This document shows positions 10,920-22,735 of a stretch of DNA of 64,000 nt, one piece after another. Location of the stretch: the NCBI GenBank assembly GCA_030544215.1, contig JARZZO010000011.1, positions 45,815,587-45,879,586 of the forward strand. Reading direction: 5' to 3'. How positions within the stretch are numbered: the first letter of the stretch is position 1; the number at the start of each line of letters is the position of its first letter. The notes under the pieces are model-generated. The model was not told the DNA's origin. It ran no database searches and worked only from the letters and a program-made list of their open reading frames with translations. This stretch comes from Zantedeschia hybrid cultivar (lineage: Eukaryota > Streptophyta > Magnoliopsida > Alismatales > Araceae). The position numbers and the translations under genes were made by a program.

Positions 10920-13900
10920 CTATCCAATCCCTAAGCGATTATGCACAAGATTCAGAGGGTGAGTCAAACATGTTGCAAAGGTGGGTCCTTAAGACAGAGA
11001 CCCAATGATGGCAGAATTGCCCCAAGAGTGGGCTATCACCGGTGATAAGAGCTTGAGAAGGGCAGGTGTGTAGAATAGTAAGGGAATGAGAGCGGTGGGT
11101 ACATGTTCGTCCCTTATCAAGGAGGCTCCTTCTCGTTGAGTGGTTGGTTCATAGAACATCAGCTATGTTGCGAAATCTTCTGCATCTTCTCTTTGAACCT
11201 CATTGCTTGTTTCCTTCAACTCATCCTCAAGATAGTGTATCTTGAGTACCTCTTGTTTTGCCTTCACAAAGTGATCCAAGAGACTCCATTTTCCTGATCC
11301 TTCAGTTGGTTTGGTTAGTATGTAACCCAATTTGAATCCTCCACTGGTCGGATTTTCAAAGATAGGTTCTTGAATTCCCTGCTTTTCATTGCCTAACCCA
11401 GATCCCGAACTATACCCCATTTTGTCCATAAGCTGCCAACCTATGCTAGGCTGGGACTTGAGCTAAGGGTCGACCGACGAAAGGGTGAGTTCTGCCCCTT
11501 TTCCAGAAGTGATCATGGATGGAATTTGTTCAGTCGAGAGTGATTCCAAAGACTCACGACAGGGAGTTCTCTGCATTTTGACAATCTTCCCATTGTATGG
11601 GAATTTATAGCACTGATGATTAGTGGAGGGCACTCCCAGGGTCTGGTCCATCCAAGGCCTTCCCAAAATGGCGTTGTATATGGGCTTGACATCAAGGATG
11701 TAGAATTCAAAGATCATGGCCACTGGCCCAATTTCCAGTTTCCCATTTGAGACCATCATGGAAGTAGACTCAACCTTTTCTGGATCAGTCCCTACTTTCT
11801 TGGGGGTCTTGAGCGGACAGACATTGATTGATGCCCCGGCATCCAACAGGGTGGAGTCCAATGAGTGACCCTTGAGTGTTGCAGTTAAGCATGAGGGAAG
11901 GGATTGGCATTCAGGGGGAGCCAGATCCTTATCAGTGAAGGGTATCGTAGGTGTCTGGATGACTGAGAGAATGGCATTTGTGAGCCCCCTGATGGGAAGA
12001 TCTCCATTGACTGAAATTCGCTGGAGGAACTTAAACAATGTCTCCCTGTGTGTAGGAGATCTCCCAATCAACTCTAGGACTGGCATCCTGGCGGGAGTTT
12101 TCCTTGGATGCTATAGGACGTCATGCTTGGATTGAGTAATCCTTTTAGACATATCTGAATCCTCTTGAGAGTCCAAGGGTTGACTTGTTGGGGGAATGAT
12201 GCGATTTCTCAGTGTAACACCCATCAGACTGGGGTCCACTGCCTGATCTGATTTTAGTGGTTGGACTGGTGGTGAATTCATCAGGCAGAATTGGGTTACC
12301 GGACCTGACTTTGGTGTTGGACACAAGATGGATGGAGGAGGTTCTCTGATTGAAATTGGAGGAACTTGGACCATAGTAACTGGGTTGATGGCTGTTGGTT
12401 GTTCCCTAGGTCGTATCAAGACCAAAGGTTTGTCTTGGATGATAGTGGAGACTCCTTGCAACGGCTCTCTAAGTTTGGTCGTCCTAGTAGGGCACTCACG
12501 CCATATCCCAACCTCTTCATACTCCCAGTACTGTCCTCTGTGATCGACATTTGGTTCCAAATTTTTGACAAGGGTGCTCACCCTTTCTAGAGAGCTAGAT
12601 GGATCTTGGGCCACCTGATAAGAGGGCGGAGGGCCCTTGACTTCCAAGGTTTCAGCAGCCTCTTTCATGTGCCCCCAATTGATCCTGACGCTAGAGGAAG
12701 GGGGAACTGCTGAATATGGTTTCTGATTGGATTGGTTGTCTGATCTGGACATAGGACTGGGTGACCTAAAGGGCTGCCCCAAGGCACTCACCTGTTCATT
12801 GATTGTCACTCCCTCTATTGGTGGAGTTTGTGTAGTCCCCTTATTTTTGTTTTGATTTTCAAAGAAGGATGGCAAAGTGGAACTCCAAATCTGAGACTGA
12901 ACTACTCGGGCTCGATTATAAAGTTGTGCGAATGTGTGAAATTCGCTTAGCATGAGAATAGACCGAAGCTGCGGGGTAGCGTTATTGACCAACATGGTGA
13001 TAGCTTGAGATTCGAGGATTGCCACTTCCGCCCTAGAGGCCATTGCCCTCCACCTGTTGGCAAAGTACGTGAACTCCTCTTCAGGCTTCATCTTCTCCAT
13101 CACAAGATCAAACAAGGTGGGAGGCATGGTTGTCATATAACTAAACTTAGTGATAAATTTTTCGGAGACCATATCAAAATTGATTAGTTCTGTGACGGGT
13201 AAGGAAGAAAACCATCTTAAGGCCTCACCTTCTAAGGATTTCTGGAACAGATGGACAAGGAGGATTCTGTCGTAGAGCCATTGATGGGAATCCATGAGGA
13301 AACCTGACAGGTGATCATGAGGGTCAGAGGTGCCATCATATTTTCTGTACTCGGGAGCTTTGAATCCTAGTGGAAAGTAGGCCGGAGGGAGCTTACAATA
13401 GCTCGAGAGAGAGTGTGGTTGTTTCAGGGTAAGTTTCTCGGCCATGAACTTACGCACACAGGTTTCAACCTCACTTTTATAGATGAATTCTTTCTGCTCA
13501 GGAGGAGGAGAGACTGGAATCGGCATGACAGGTGGAGCAACTGGAGTAGGAGTTGGCTGGTTGATGCGGGTCTGAGCTCTGTTGGAAGATCCTTGGAGGT
13601 GAGTTCTCCGAGGAGTGGCATCTTGAGTTTTGCCACAGGAGGCCCACTGGATGAGTTGATCAGGGGTGTATCGTGATAACACGGCAGTAAGTTCCGGATC
13701 CTCACTCGGGTTTTGGAAGTTTCTGTTGGAGATTACAGGGTCACTTTCTGAAGAGGAAGATTCATCCAAATATCTTCTCCTAAATTCCTCTCCATGGGTT
13801 TGGAACATGCCCACAAATGTTGGTTGTGGATCCTCTTCAATCTCAAACAGAGGGTTGTGTATAACATTGTTACCGAACTGGTCCATGTCATCATACACAG

Positions 13901-13922
13901 CATTGACATACATTCGGTTCAT
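10920..13922 (-). pseudogene. Second gag-protease-G-patch polyprotein (gag2), dead
   Basis: Mirror of 55356-58358. A single reading frame of 1001 codons starts at 13922 and is broken by three TAG codons (12113-12111, 11465-11463, 11165-11163). Against the right copy I see two amino-acid changes (R/Q and L/F) in the first 603 codons. The domains are described under the right copy. It lies next to LTR-A (14154-15494) with a 231-nt gap. Confidence 0.85.
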
Positions 13923-14153
13923 TATGAAGCACAGACCCTAAATGATTTTATGTTTCACTTGAAATGTTTGCCAATGTTTTATGAAAGTTGGTTTCTAACA
14001 AATCAAATTTAACCCTTAACGACCCTTCACTTTTCCAAAGCTTGTTCCACCGAGATTCAATTAAGTGTCTTTAAATTTGAAACAGTTCACTAATTTCTCA
14101 CACAAACCCAAGGTTCCTACAAGGTGGTTTCAGGTACAACCTGCTCGGCGGCC
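13923..14153 (-). other. Short leader between LTR-A and gag2
   Basis: Mirror of 55125-55355. It contains no palindromic unit and no clear TGG primer-binding site directly behind the LTR end. This favours reading LTR-A here as the 3' LTR of the Tat element rather than as the 5' LTR of gag2. An alternative primer-binding site, TGGCGATCACTGC, lies inside the LTR-A homology (right copy 55024), so the question stays open. Confidence 0.4.
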
Positions 14154-15494
14154 TGTGAGTGCTTAGAATGACCGTGTGATTATCATGAAAAATCTAGGTT
14201 ATTTAGTGTAAAATAAACCTATTAAAAACAGCAACTAAGTGCAGTGATCGCCAGAAACTTTTAACTGAAAAGTTCCAAAAGAAGTATGATCGCCTACCTG
14301 TTTAAACGCGGAAGATATGGAGTCCTTGGTTCCCCTTCCTCAGCCGGCTGAAGAAAGAGAGCCCTTCTTTGCTTTTTGTTCTTGCTATTGAATTTGAAAT
14401 TTGAGGTTGAGGTTGAGGTTGAGGATCGTCCAAAAATCCCTTTTGACTTGTGCTTGATTTGCTCCTTTTGATTCTCTCGTTGTTGTTGAGTGCAGCAGGA
14501 AGTATAGAAAGAAAATTGAAGAGATGATGAGAACTTAAGCAGAAATAGTATTTATTCTAATCATGGTGTTGAACATGCAACTAAACATAGAACTTACTTG
14601 TTATGATAGCTTTTGAAACCCCTTAATCAAATAGGTTTTTGAAAGAATGCAGTGTTGTGTGTGTGTTGCATAGAATGATGATGAAGAATAAGAAATTAAT
14701 GAAATGAAAATAAAGATGCAGAAATGAAACACTTATGCCGACTGGATGAAGCCTTGAATTGGATGAAGAATGGACGCCGACTTCTGGAAACAGCAGCGCT
14801 TCGGCGTTCCGATGTCGTTGCTTCGATCTTCAACTCGCTATCGCTCAAGATTATGCTTCTCTCAAGATCACGCTTAACTTTTTTACTCTTCAACATGTAA
14901 GGTATTTATAGACCTCTTCTGCGTTCGTGATTAACATTGAAAAACTCCGAATTTATCCATCTTAACCGACAGATAAATACATATTAATTCATCTTTATCT
15001 GTAATTATCTAAAACGCGTCTAGTATGGCTGACGCCTTTCAGATTAATTAAGATAAGGATAAATATCCGGAAAAACTTATCTTTATCTTTATCAGGTAAA
15101 ACGCGTCCAATTGTGTAGACGTCTTTTACACTAATTAAGATAAGGATAAACATCCGGAAGAGAAGTTAAAATAGCTTAGAAAACCTAAAACGCGTCAGCA
15201 CGTACAGACGCCTTTTAGCTAATTAATCAACTGATTAAAATTCAAATTTAAACGTTAAAATAGGAATAAAATCTAAATGGCGTCTACATAGGTCGACGTT
15301 TTTTAGACTTCTTCATATTTTAACTGAAATTTGAGCTAAAATCAATTTAATTGATTACCTTAAACATGTCTGTTAAACCCGACACTCAAAAATATCAATA
15401 AAAATTAATTAATGATTAAATATTAGACCATTCTGAGGCATTATTATATGATATGAAATTTACTCAAAATGACGTCAAAATTAGCGTGTCTACA
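14154..15494 (-). mobile_element. LTR-A, minus orientation (3' LTR of left Tat element)
   Basis: About 1341 bp from TGTAGACACG to AGCACTCACA, with TG and CA ends. Mirror of 53784-55124 and about 96-97 percent like the central copy at 32974. It carries a TATA-like tctataaatacc and four palindromic units at 15011-15304. It lies behind the antisense gene block of the Tat element (25.5-33 kb), where a 3' LTR is expected; the adjoining polypurine tract is weak. Confidence 0.7.
15011..15304. repeat. Four palindromic units in LTR-A (left)
   Basis: Units start at 15011, 15098, 15187 and 15275, spaced 87-89 bases. Centres as read on the plus strand: TAGTATGGCT, CAATTGTGTA, AGCACGTACA and TACATAGGTC. 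All are identical to the mirrored units at 53974-54267 but differ from those of the central LTR. Confidence 0.9.
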
Positions 15495-16842
15495 GCTGCC
15501 TCACCTTGGCATCGTCTTTGCAAGGGAGTGAAATGAAATGGAATGTACTGAAAAGATGATACCAAGGTGTGATGAGACACGCTCTTAACATCACATGATT
15601 GGAATTTTTCCTCGAAATCATCAATGAAGATAGCTCAAGGAAATCAATGGAATCAATCCTGTCTAGATGAGGTAGACAAGGAAATAAAATAAAGTCGATC
15701 AACCTCCTCGGAGTGGGAAGTACCCCAGGTCATAAACACTGTAGGTTTCATCATGGGGAGCGTTTGCCAGCCAATGTGGACGTGCTACAGCCATGATGGA
15801 TCTTAATAGAAAACAAGAATATTGGATAAAGAATCCAAGAAATGATAGAATTCCAAGGATATCTTCAAGCGAACCTCAAAGATAATCAAGATACTCAATT
15901 CAGAATAGAATATTTCATATCATGTTGAGATTATTTGATTAATGGTCGGAAACTTAATCAATAATTAATTCTTATCACAATGATTTCAAACTCCTACATG
16001 ATGCATGCTGGGCTAAAAGAAAAATATAAAGTCAAATAAAATATAAATTAATCAAGGATAATATTGTTAAATTGTCATTAATGAGTCAAGACACCATTTC
16101 TTGTAATTCAGTGCTAAGCCGAAGCTCGTTTATCTACGCACCGTTTCACAAAAGTGGAACCATCGTCCTCACTAATCAACAATCCAACGGCCTATCCGTG
16201 CGATTAAGAATTCTCTGGAATTATCACTGTTTTTTTGTTGTTGTAGGGGAACTCAAATTCCAGTTTCATCAAAATCACAAGGTCCTTAATATACTCTAAT
16301 AAATACTTATCATATAGTAATGCGAATGATTTAGATGAAAGGAATACAAGGATAGAAATAACCGTCCTTTTAGCCACGGTCGGGACTTCATGAATTCCAC
16401 AATATGATCTTCTTGATATTTCAAGCTTTACTTGAATTTCCTGCAATCAAAATCATTAAAATTCCCAAACAAATATTCAACTTAAACACCAAAAACCACA
16501 GAATTTCGGGAAAATCATATAAAAGCTAAAACGCGTCGTGTCGCGCAGACGCCATTCAGTGTTGAAACGCGGCAGTGCTCCTCGACGCCTTTTACTCACA
16601 GAAACAGGTTTCTGGCTGTTCTCTACTCGAATTCCAACTCTACCAATGCACATCCCTTTTTCAATCCGAAAAAGGTCTACCTAGGATCGCAATTCCTTCT
16701 ATATAAACACCCCTAGATTGTTCCCAAGCAATCCTACCATAATCCAAAGATCCAAAGTTGAGTTTTCTTCCAGGCTTTCAAGGTTTCTTCAAGGTTTCCA
16801 AGCTTCCCAAGCTTCAAGAAGGAGGAACTCCGAAAAAGAGGG
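15495..16842 (+). promoter_or_regulatory. Upstream region of the PMD-like gene
   Basis: No coding sequence seen. A TATA-like tctatataaaca at 16698-16709 lies about 135 bases before the start codon at 16843. The palindromic pair 16528-16593 lies about 105 bases further upstream. The older copy has the same order and similar spacing (6137, 6250-6315), so the arrangement predates the split of the two modules. The rest, from 15495 to 16190, is unremarkable AT-rich sequence. Confidence 0.55.
16528..16593. repeat. Two palindromic units upstream of the PMD-like gene
   Basis: Units at 16528-16557 (centre GTGTCGCGCA) and 16564-16593 (centre AGTGCTCCTC). Against the older pair at 6250-6315, read on the opposite strand, one centre differs at 2 of 10 bases and the other at about 5 of 10. 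Confidence 0.9.
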
Positions 16843-18125
16843 ATGGATTCTTCAAACAAGAAGATGAAGATGTCTCTAGAGAAGTTTGCCGACATAGAGA
16901 ATCACCTTAATGGAAGAAATCTCAATCTTCAAGTAAGTTCAATCAACTTCCTCTTCAATTTTTCTTCATGTTCTTCATCAAACTCTCTTTTTATTTTCAG
17001 AATTATCCCATGTTTCCTGGACCAAGAAAATTCACGTCTTTCTCTTGGATTCGTAAACTTGCAAAAAGTGTTATGCTTTCCATGCAAGTGTTCATATCCA
17101 AATGGAATCTTCAAGGACTTGTAGTGCTTGCCAAGAATTACAAGAGCGCGAACGTAGATTGGGCAGCTATGGGTGCCTTGATCGAGTGGTGGCATCCCCA
17201 AACTCATACGTTCTTCTTCCAAGACTTCGAGTGCACGATTCTTCTAGAAGAAGCGGAACTTCTATTAGGTCTCCCAAAGACCAAAGACAACAAAGATAAG
17301 ATAGCCTTGACAAAAGAGAAAATCACCGGTCAACAATTGTTGACATCGATCATGAAAGATCCTTCAGAAGCTAAAGGATGCCTTACCAAAAAGGGGATAA
17401 ATCTTGCAAAGCTAGTTGAGTGGACTTTATATGAAATTGATGATCTAAGGGAGGATGAAGCAGAGGATGTAACAAAAGCTTTAGTCACATGCCTTGTCGG
17501 TGCCTTGTTCTTCCCTGCGCAAGATAACATCTTAGAAGATGATCAAGTTAGTGCTATTTGCGCAATCTTCGAAGGTAAATCCATTAGCACTGCACTCTTA
17601 GCATATCTTTACAGTGGACTTTCTGCGGCCTCTGTGGGTCGTCCTCCATATGGGTGCATGTTACTCTTTGCCTTGTGGGTTGAACTTCACTTCAAGTTTG
17701 AGCATAGCAAGAAAAGGCCTCTGAATCCATCTCAGATCTTCTTGAATAGTCCAATTCATTGCATTGCTAATATTGTAAAGTTCAATGAGTATATGGTCAA
17801 CAAAGTTCCAAAACTCAAGACCCGGGCCGACTGGAGAGAGTATTTGAAGCTCATGACATCCGACATATTTGACTCGTCTCCACTCGCTCTTGTTGGAAAA
17901 CCAGTTTGGGTGCGCCGTACAACGGGAGCAGACCTCAAGTTGATTGGAGCCACCGAGTTCGTGCTATACAACCCACATCGGTGTCTTACTCAACTTAGCT
18001 TGGGCCATCGTGAATTCCCTGAGTTCTCTCCCATACTCCCAATCAAGAAGCGCGACTTGGAATCCGACGAAGATTATGAAGCTATACAAATCATTACTAC
18101 TCTATGGAACTATGGCTTTAGCTAA
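16843..18125 (+). CDS. PMD-like passenger protein of the Tat element, 404 codons
   Basis: Two exons: 16843-16932 (30 codons) and 17001-18125. The intron of 68 nt runs from GTAAG to TTTTCAG. The protein has an N-terminal MDSSNKKMKMSLEKF start and a central signature with ALIEWWHPQTHTFFFQDFEC followed by LLGLPKT, which matches the W-x-P-x-THTF and LLGLP pattern of plant mobile domains and of DUF7745-type proteins found in plant gypsy elements. The rest is mixed helical, with no membrane segment. The frame is intact in both arms (one F/I difference lies in intron sequence). It is antisense to gag-pol and upstream of the PMD gene on the same strand. Tat-lineage elements are known to carry extra antisense ORFs behind integrase. 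Its biochemical function is unknown; a DNA-binding or anti-silencing role is only a guess. Confidence 0.75.
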
Positions 18126-18923
18126 CGTGTAAGATCCTCTAAAGATAGAGATAGAGGACTGAAATTTCCTTACCTTAAAAGTCTTCATGATATTCTCCCT
18201 TAAATGTCCTCTTTCTCTTCTTTTTTTCTTGATGTAATAAAGGATTTCATTGAATAAAGATTGATTTTTCATGCCTTGGAATCTTTCCCCAACTTTCTGT
18301 GATGTGCACATAATTTTTCCTTTAGTAAAGACTTGATTTTTCCTGAAAATTCAACAATTCGGGTTCTGTAAAATGTAAAACGCGTCCACTCAGACAGACG
18401 CCTTTCAACAGTAATTCCTTTCCAGAAATTCTGATTTAACCCTCAAAAACCCAATTAAATGGTTAAATTGCGTCTACCAGACAAGACGCCTTCACATTAT
18501 AATTCATTTTCAATTTATTCCATAAATTGCGTCTACCAGACAAGACGCCTTTAAATTTCTCTCTCCTTTTTTTTTTTTTTTAAGGGTTCTGCCATTAATT
18601 CCATGATTAATTCCCTAAAACGCGTCTTTATAATAAGACGCCTTTCATGATTTTCCTCTGTACGGCTCTGACCAGGATTGGCGGTAATCTGAAACACGTC
18701 TGCCTATGTGGACGTGTTTCAATCAATTTCAAACAGCTGTCCTTGCCGCCTCAACTTATGCGCCCTAAAACGCGTCTATCTGAGTCGACGCCTTTCAACC
18801 TTTCGTTTACAGACCCGCGAAGGCCCCCTTTCTTCCTCACTTTTCACAAAAATCTTTTCCCTCTCCTCTCTCCGGCGACCGGCGATCTCGCTTTCTCTCC
18901 CCCAAAAACTCTCTCTCTTGACC
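18126..18923. other. Spacer between the two passenger genes
   Basis: No gene. It holds the 3' flank of the PMD-like gene and, from 18377 to 18796, six palindromic units upstream of the PMD gene. An A/T-rich run lies at 18565-18583. No clear TATA box near the PMD start at 18924. Confidence 0.7.
18377..18796. repeat. Six palindromic units upstream of the PMD gene
   Basis: Units start at 18377, 18465, 18524, 18617, 18691 and 18767. Centres: CACTCAGACA, TACCAGACAA (twice), TTTATAATAA, TGCCTATGTG and TATCTGAGTC. The unit at 18691 has perfectly complementary 10-nt arms (GAAACACGTC and GACGTGTTTC), while its older counterpart at 3944 has GAAAGGCGTC and GACGCGTTTC. All are duplicated at 50482-50901. 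Confidence 0.9.
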
Positions 18924-19184
18924 ATGGAGCGCGGTGAAGGTTCAAAGAAGATGAAAGCCTTAGCCAAGAGACGGCGGAGGCACGAGGAGGAGGCTTCTGA
19001 GGAGGTGCCGGCGGTGCTAGCCGAGGCGGCGGCCTTTTTGGAGGAGGAACTCCCTCCACCGGCACCCATGGCGGTGGAAGAAGAAGAGGAGGGCGACCTC
19101 TACACGGTAAGATCTCTATGGTTTGAATGAATGGAGAAAAAGAGGAAAGAAAGGTGTTCTGACAAGAACCCGGATTCTGGGCTT

Positions 19185-19345
19185 GAAAGGCGTCCAGACC
19201 AGGTGACGCCATTCAAAAGGCGTCACCATGGGCTGACGTCTTTCAAACTAAATTCTGAATTTTAAATTGAGCAGAAAATCAGTTTGAATTGCGTCAGGGC
19301 ATGTGGACGTGTTTTGAAAAACGTCTACGTGTGCTGACGCCTTTC
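19185..19345. repeat. Four palindromic units in intron 1 of the PMD gene
   Basis: Units start at 19185, 19215, 19286 and 19316, two adjacent pairs with period exactly 30. Centres: CAGACCAGGT, ACCATGGGCT, AGGGCATGTG and TACGTGTGCT. Against the older copies (3441, 3411, 3340, 3310) the first centre is identical and the other three differ at about 3 of 10 bases. Confidence 0.9.
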
Positions 19346-20293
19346 AAAACAGAAGTGACTTTCCTGTTTTTTTTTTTTTCAATTCATTGCTGACTCTATT
19401 TTTTTTTTTTATGTTTTTATTTGCAGGGAGTGATGAGGGCTAGGATCTCCTGGGATTTAGTGGTAGGGGCTTATAGAGGGCTGCCGGAGTTCCAGAGGGC
19501 GCGCCTACGCCGGATGGGATTCGGTGAGGTTCTAGACATCGAGCCATTTTGGCTCGATCTGGTCCTCCTGCAGGCATTGCGGGAGAGGTGGCATGCGGAA
19601 AGCCGGGCTTTCCTAATGCCGTGGGGGCATATAGTCCCCACCCTAGAGGATGTGGCCAGGATCACCGGTCTCCGGGTAGAGGGCCGACCTGTGAGTGGGG
19701 TTACTTACCCCAACTATCAGGGATTGGCGGAGGCTCTGCTAGGAATAGAGGTGTCCAGCCTAGGCAGAGAGTCTAGGATGGTCCCTAGGGTGGAGGTAGA
19801 GGCTGCTCTAGGTCTAGATGAGCCCCGACGTCGGTCCGACGAGACCCGGGAAGAGTTCAGGGATAGGTTAGCCGAGTCATCTTCCTCTGTCTACTGTAGC
19901 GACCCGAGTCAGGGGGAGGAGGTAAATAGACAGCTTAGAGTCTTTCTAGTTTTCTTCTTCGGTCGGTTGCTCTTCGGTACGAAGGGCGACCATATCCACT
20001 GTAGATTCCTTTATTTCTTAGATGATTTAGATAGCTTAGGGGAGTACGCCTGGGGTGCGGCCCTTCTGGCCCACCTTTTCGCCGATCTGTCCGCGGTCAC
20101 GCCGGACCGTGAGACCACTGTCAGCGGCTTCTCGCCGTTTCTTCAGGTATTAAGTTATTTCATTATTTGTTCATGACATGCAATATGATATGATGATGCT
20201 TTTTTTCTAACCTATATGTTCATGAATGCAGGTGTGGAGTTACTATTACTTCCCGCTCGGTAGAGCGCGGATTGCGAGACCCAGTGCCGTCCC

Positions 20294-20298
20294 ATTGG
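20294..20298. repeat. Target site duplication, left copy (ATTGG)
   Basis: Matches 22731-22735 on the other side of the solo LTR. The uninterrupted sequence is in the older gene copy. Confidence 0.9.
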
Positions 20299-20380
20299 TG
20301 TAAGGATCGAGACTTTCGGATCCGGTTTTCGGGTCGGACCCTGTAATTCTGGCCCTAGTGGGGGGCTGAGGTTTTGTGTT

Positions 20381-20678
20381 GTTTCGCGTCTCGCGGGCTC
20401 GACGCGGTTTGAACGGCGTCCACCGTTGCAGACGCGTTTTAGGTTCTGCCACGTGGGTGCCACGTGGGCTGGCTTCGCGCCGCGAGAGTACGGCCCTGTC
20501 GCGTCGTCTGAACGGCGTCCGTGTGGGACGACGCCTTTCGGACTGCGACTCTGAGTGTATCAGAGTACGGCCCTGACAAGTTGTCTGAACAGCGTCTATG
20601 TAGGACGACGCGTTTCAGAGTTTTGTCAGAGCGGCCGTCACGTCACCTGATAGACGTCCGTGGATGTCGACGCGTTTT
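20381..20678. repeat. Five palindromic units in the solo LTR, first cluster
   Basis: Units start at 20381, 20411, 20510, 20587 and 20649; the first two touch. Centres: TCGCGGGCTC, CACCGTTGCA, CGTGTGGGAC, TATGTAGGAC and CGTGGATGTC. The cluster spans the GC-rich first quarter of the LTR. Confidence 0.9.
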
Positions 20679-21244
20679 AGCCAGTCTCTGGTTAACCCCG
20701 CGAGCCCTCCTTCTTTCCCTCATTTTTCACCTTCTCTCTTTCTCTCCTTCCCCTCCGGTGATCCCGACGGCAATTCCTTCTCTTCCCTCTTTTCCTCCCA
20801 CCATTTCATCTCTCCCTCCACTCCATCCTCTACCTAGCTCCTACCACTACCACCTCCACCTCCACTGCGGCGTTCTACTCTCCGGACGGCGGCCGACGTC
20901 ACGGTGGAGCAAGGACGACCACGGCGGTACCGGCGGCGGCGTGGGGCGAGAAGGGTGGACGGCTTGAAGCTTGGAGGAGTTCGAGTGTCCGGTAGGGTGA
21001 CGGTTCCCACAGCATCGTGTTTAAGCCATGTTTTCCCCCGTCTATGCATGTTGTAGATCTTTGGTTTTGGGGGGTAGAATGAGCATGTTTAGGAGTTCTT
21101 TTGATGATATGGGGGATTTTCTATAAATGTGATTTCCTATGGATTGTATTGCCCCTCTTTCTCCTCCGTTTTTGGGTAATTTTGGGATTGTTTGGGTTGA
21201 AAAGGGGAGCCCTCGGGCTCATGGCAACTCTGGTTCCTGGGGTC

Positions 21245-21604
21245 GAAAGACGTCGTGCATGGACGACGCCTTTTTGAAGGGCGTCAGTCCATCACGACGC
21301 CTTTTAGACAGGAATCACCTGACAGAGAGTCTGCCAGTTCGGGGATTCTGGGACTAAAAGACGTCATGGGTGGGCGACGCGTTTTGAACAGCGTCAGGTA
21401 GCCATGACGCCTTTTAAGGCAGAAATCCCCTGAGTAAGGGCTTTGGAATTTCCGGATTTCTGTGTTGAATGGCGTCTGAGGATGTCGACGCCTTTTAAAA
21501 GGCGACCACTGGTGTCGACGCCTTTTAAGGCCTGATTCTGAAGACTATTTTACATGAACCTGTACATGGAGCTTGAAAGGCGTCGGCCTTGGGCGATGCG
21601 ATTC
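21245..21604. repeat. Seven palindromic units in the solo LTR, second cluster
   Basis: Units start at 21245, 21276, 21356, 21386, 21467, 21497 and 21575. Centres: GTGCATGGAC, AGTCCATCAC, ATGGGTGGGC, AGGTAGCCAT, TGAGGATGTC, CACTGGTGTC and GGCCTTGGGC. Two touching pairs have period 30 and a third pair has period 31. One unit has CGAC in place of CGTC and the last has GATG in place of GACG. Confidence 0.9.
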
Positions 21605-22730
21605 AAGACAGAACCACACTAATTCATGCCAGTAAAATGTGTTTACACTGCTAGATAGTTGGTTAATGCATGCTTTTAATGTACTCGATGTGATGAACTC
21701 TTCGTGACCGGATGACACTGCGTTGGGTGTCGTGCGACCGTGGACTTCTTCCGTGACCGGACCGCACCGTGCCGTGTTTTCTGTTTCGGTGGACTTAGAG
21801 TGACAGTTGTAGCGTTCTACACCCTGTGTCGGTGCGGAGGGACACAGCGCTGACGGGAGCAGTGGCGGGGTGACGCCTAGTGGAGAGGGTCACCCGGTGA
21901 ACCCCGGGGTTAGCTAGCTTGTACCGGTGTCGGAGTGGTACCTTTGGAGTGTCACTCGTGCTGGGGGAAGGAGTAACCACCTGAGCCAGTTGGGCCGGAG
22001 TAGCCAGCGTGCTATCCGAGGGGTTACTGTTTGGTCTCAGCGGGTCAGTGTTTGCTGGGGGAAGGAGTAGCCGCCGAGGTAGCCAGCGTGCTAACCGAGG
22101 GGTTACTGTTTGGTCTCAGCGGGTCGAAGTTTTTCCCACCATTTGTTTATGTGGTTGACGTGTTCTATCGAGGCGGCAGTCGTGGGTTCCCTTGTCGGTT
22201 AGTTTAGAAATATGCATGTTTAATACACTTCGACTGCATGTGATTCCATGTTGAGAATTAGGAATTGTACCTACTACTGTGCTTGTTACCTTACCGTTAG
22301 CTATATTTTGCACTTGTGGGTGTGTGCGTGGGCAGTGGGGATCGAAGGATCCCTACTAAGTCTTGTCTTGAGACTCACCCCTGCGGTTTTCAGGTGAGGA
22401 CTCCCAACAGACCTAGAGCGGCGTGTGCGGCCGTGTGTTGAGCGTCTTCAGCGGTTGTTCCGGGGTATGCCCCGATGTAGTTGTTATTTATTTCTGGCCT
22501 GTATGTTTAATTATTTCTTTTCAGTTGGAGTATGTAATTATTTGCTGTATCGAGTCGCATTGTAATAATTTTAATTCATGCACTTTCATTTCAATTCAAT
22601 GCGATGTGAATGTTTAGCTTAGTTAATTATTTATTTCCCAGACTTACTAGATCCTGGTTCGGTTCCAAATTAATGATTCGGTACCCATTTAGTAATCGGA
22701 TCCCCGATTATAGGGTGGCGGGTCGTTACA

Positions 22731-22735
22731 ATTGG
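22731..22735. repeat. Target site duplication, right copy (ATTGG)
   Basis: Second copy of the 5-bp duplication. The coding sequence of exon 3 resumes directly behind it at 22736. Confidence 0.9.

Larger units (their letters stand above)
20299..22730. mobile_element. Solo LTR, 2432 bp, inserted in exon 3 of the PMD gene
   Basis: It starts TGTAAGGATC and ends GGTCGTTACA (TG and CA, with TGTAA/TTACA terminal inverted bases). It is flanked by the direct repeat ATTGG at 20294-20298 and 22731-22735. The empty site is preserved in the older gene copy at 2374-2378. It contains no internal coding domains. Twelve palindromic units lie at 20381-21604. A pair of similar 60-nt segments (about 21965-22030 and 22045-22130, each with ggggaaggagtag and ggttactgtttggtctcagcgg) is an internal tandem duplication. 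It is unrelated to LTR-A outside the palindromic units. Confidence 0.9.
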
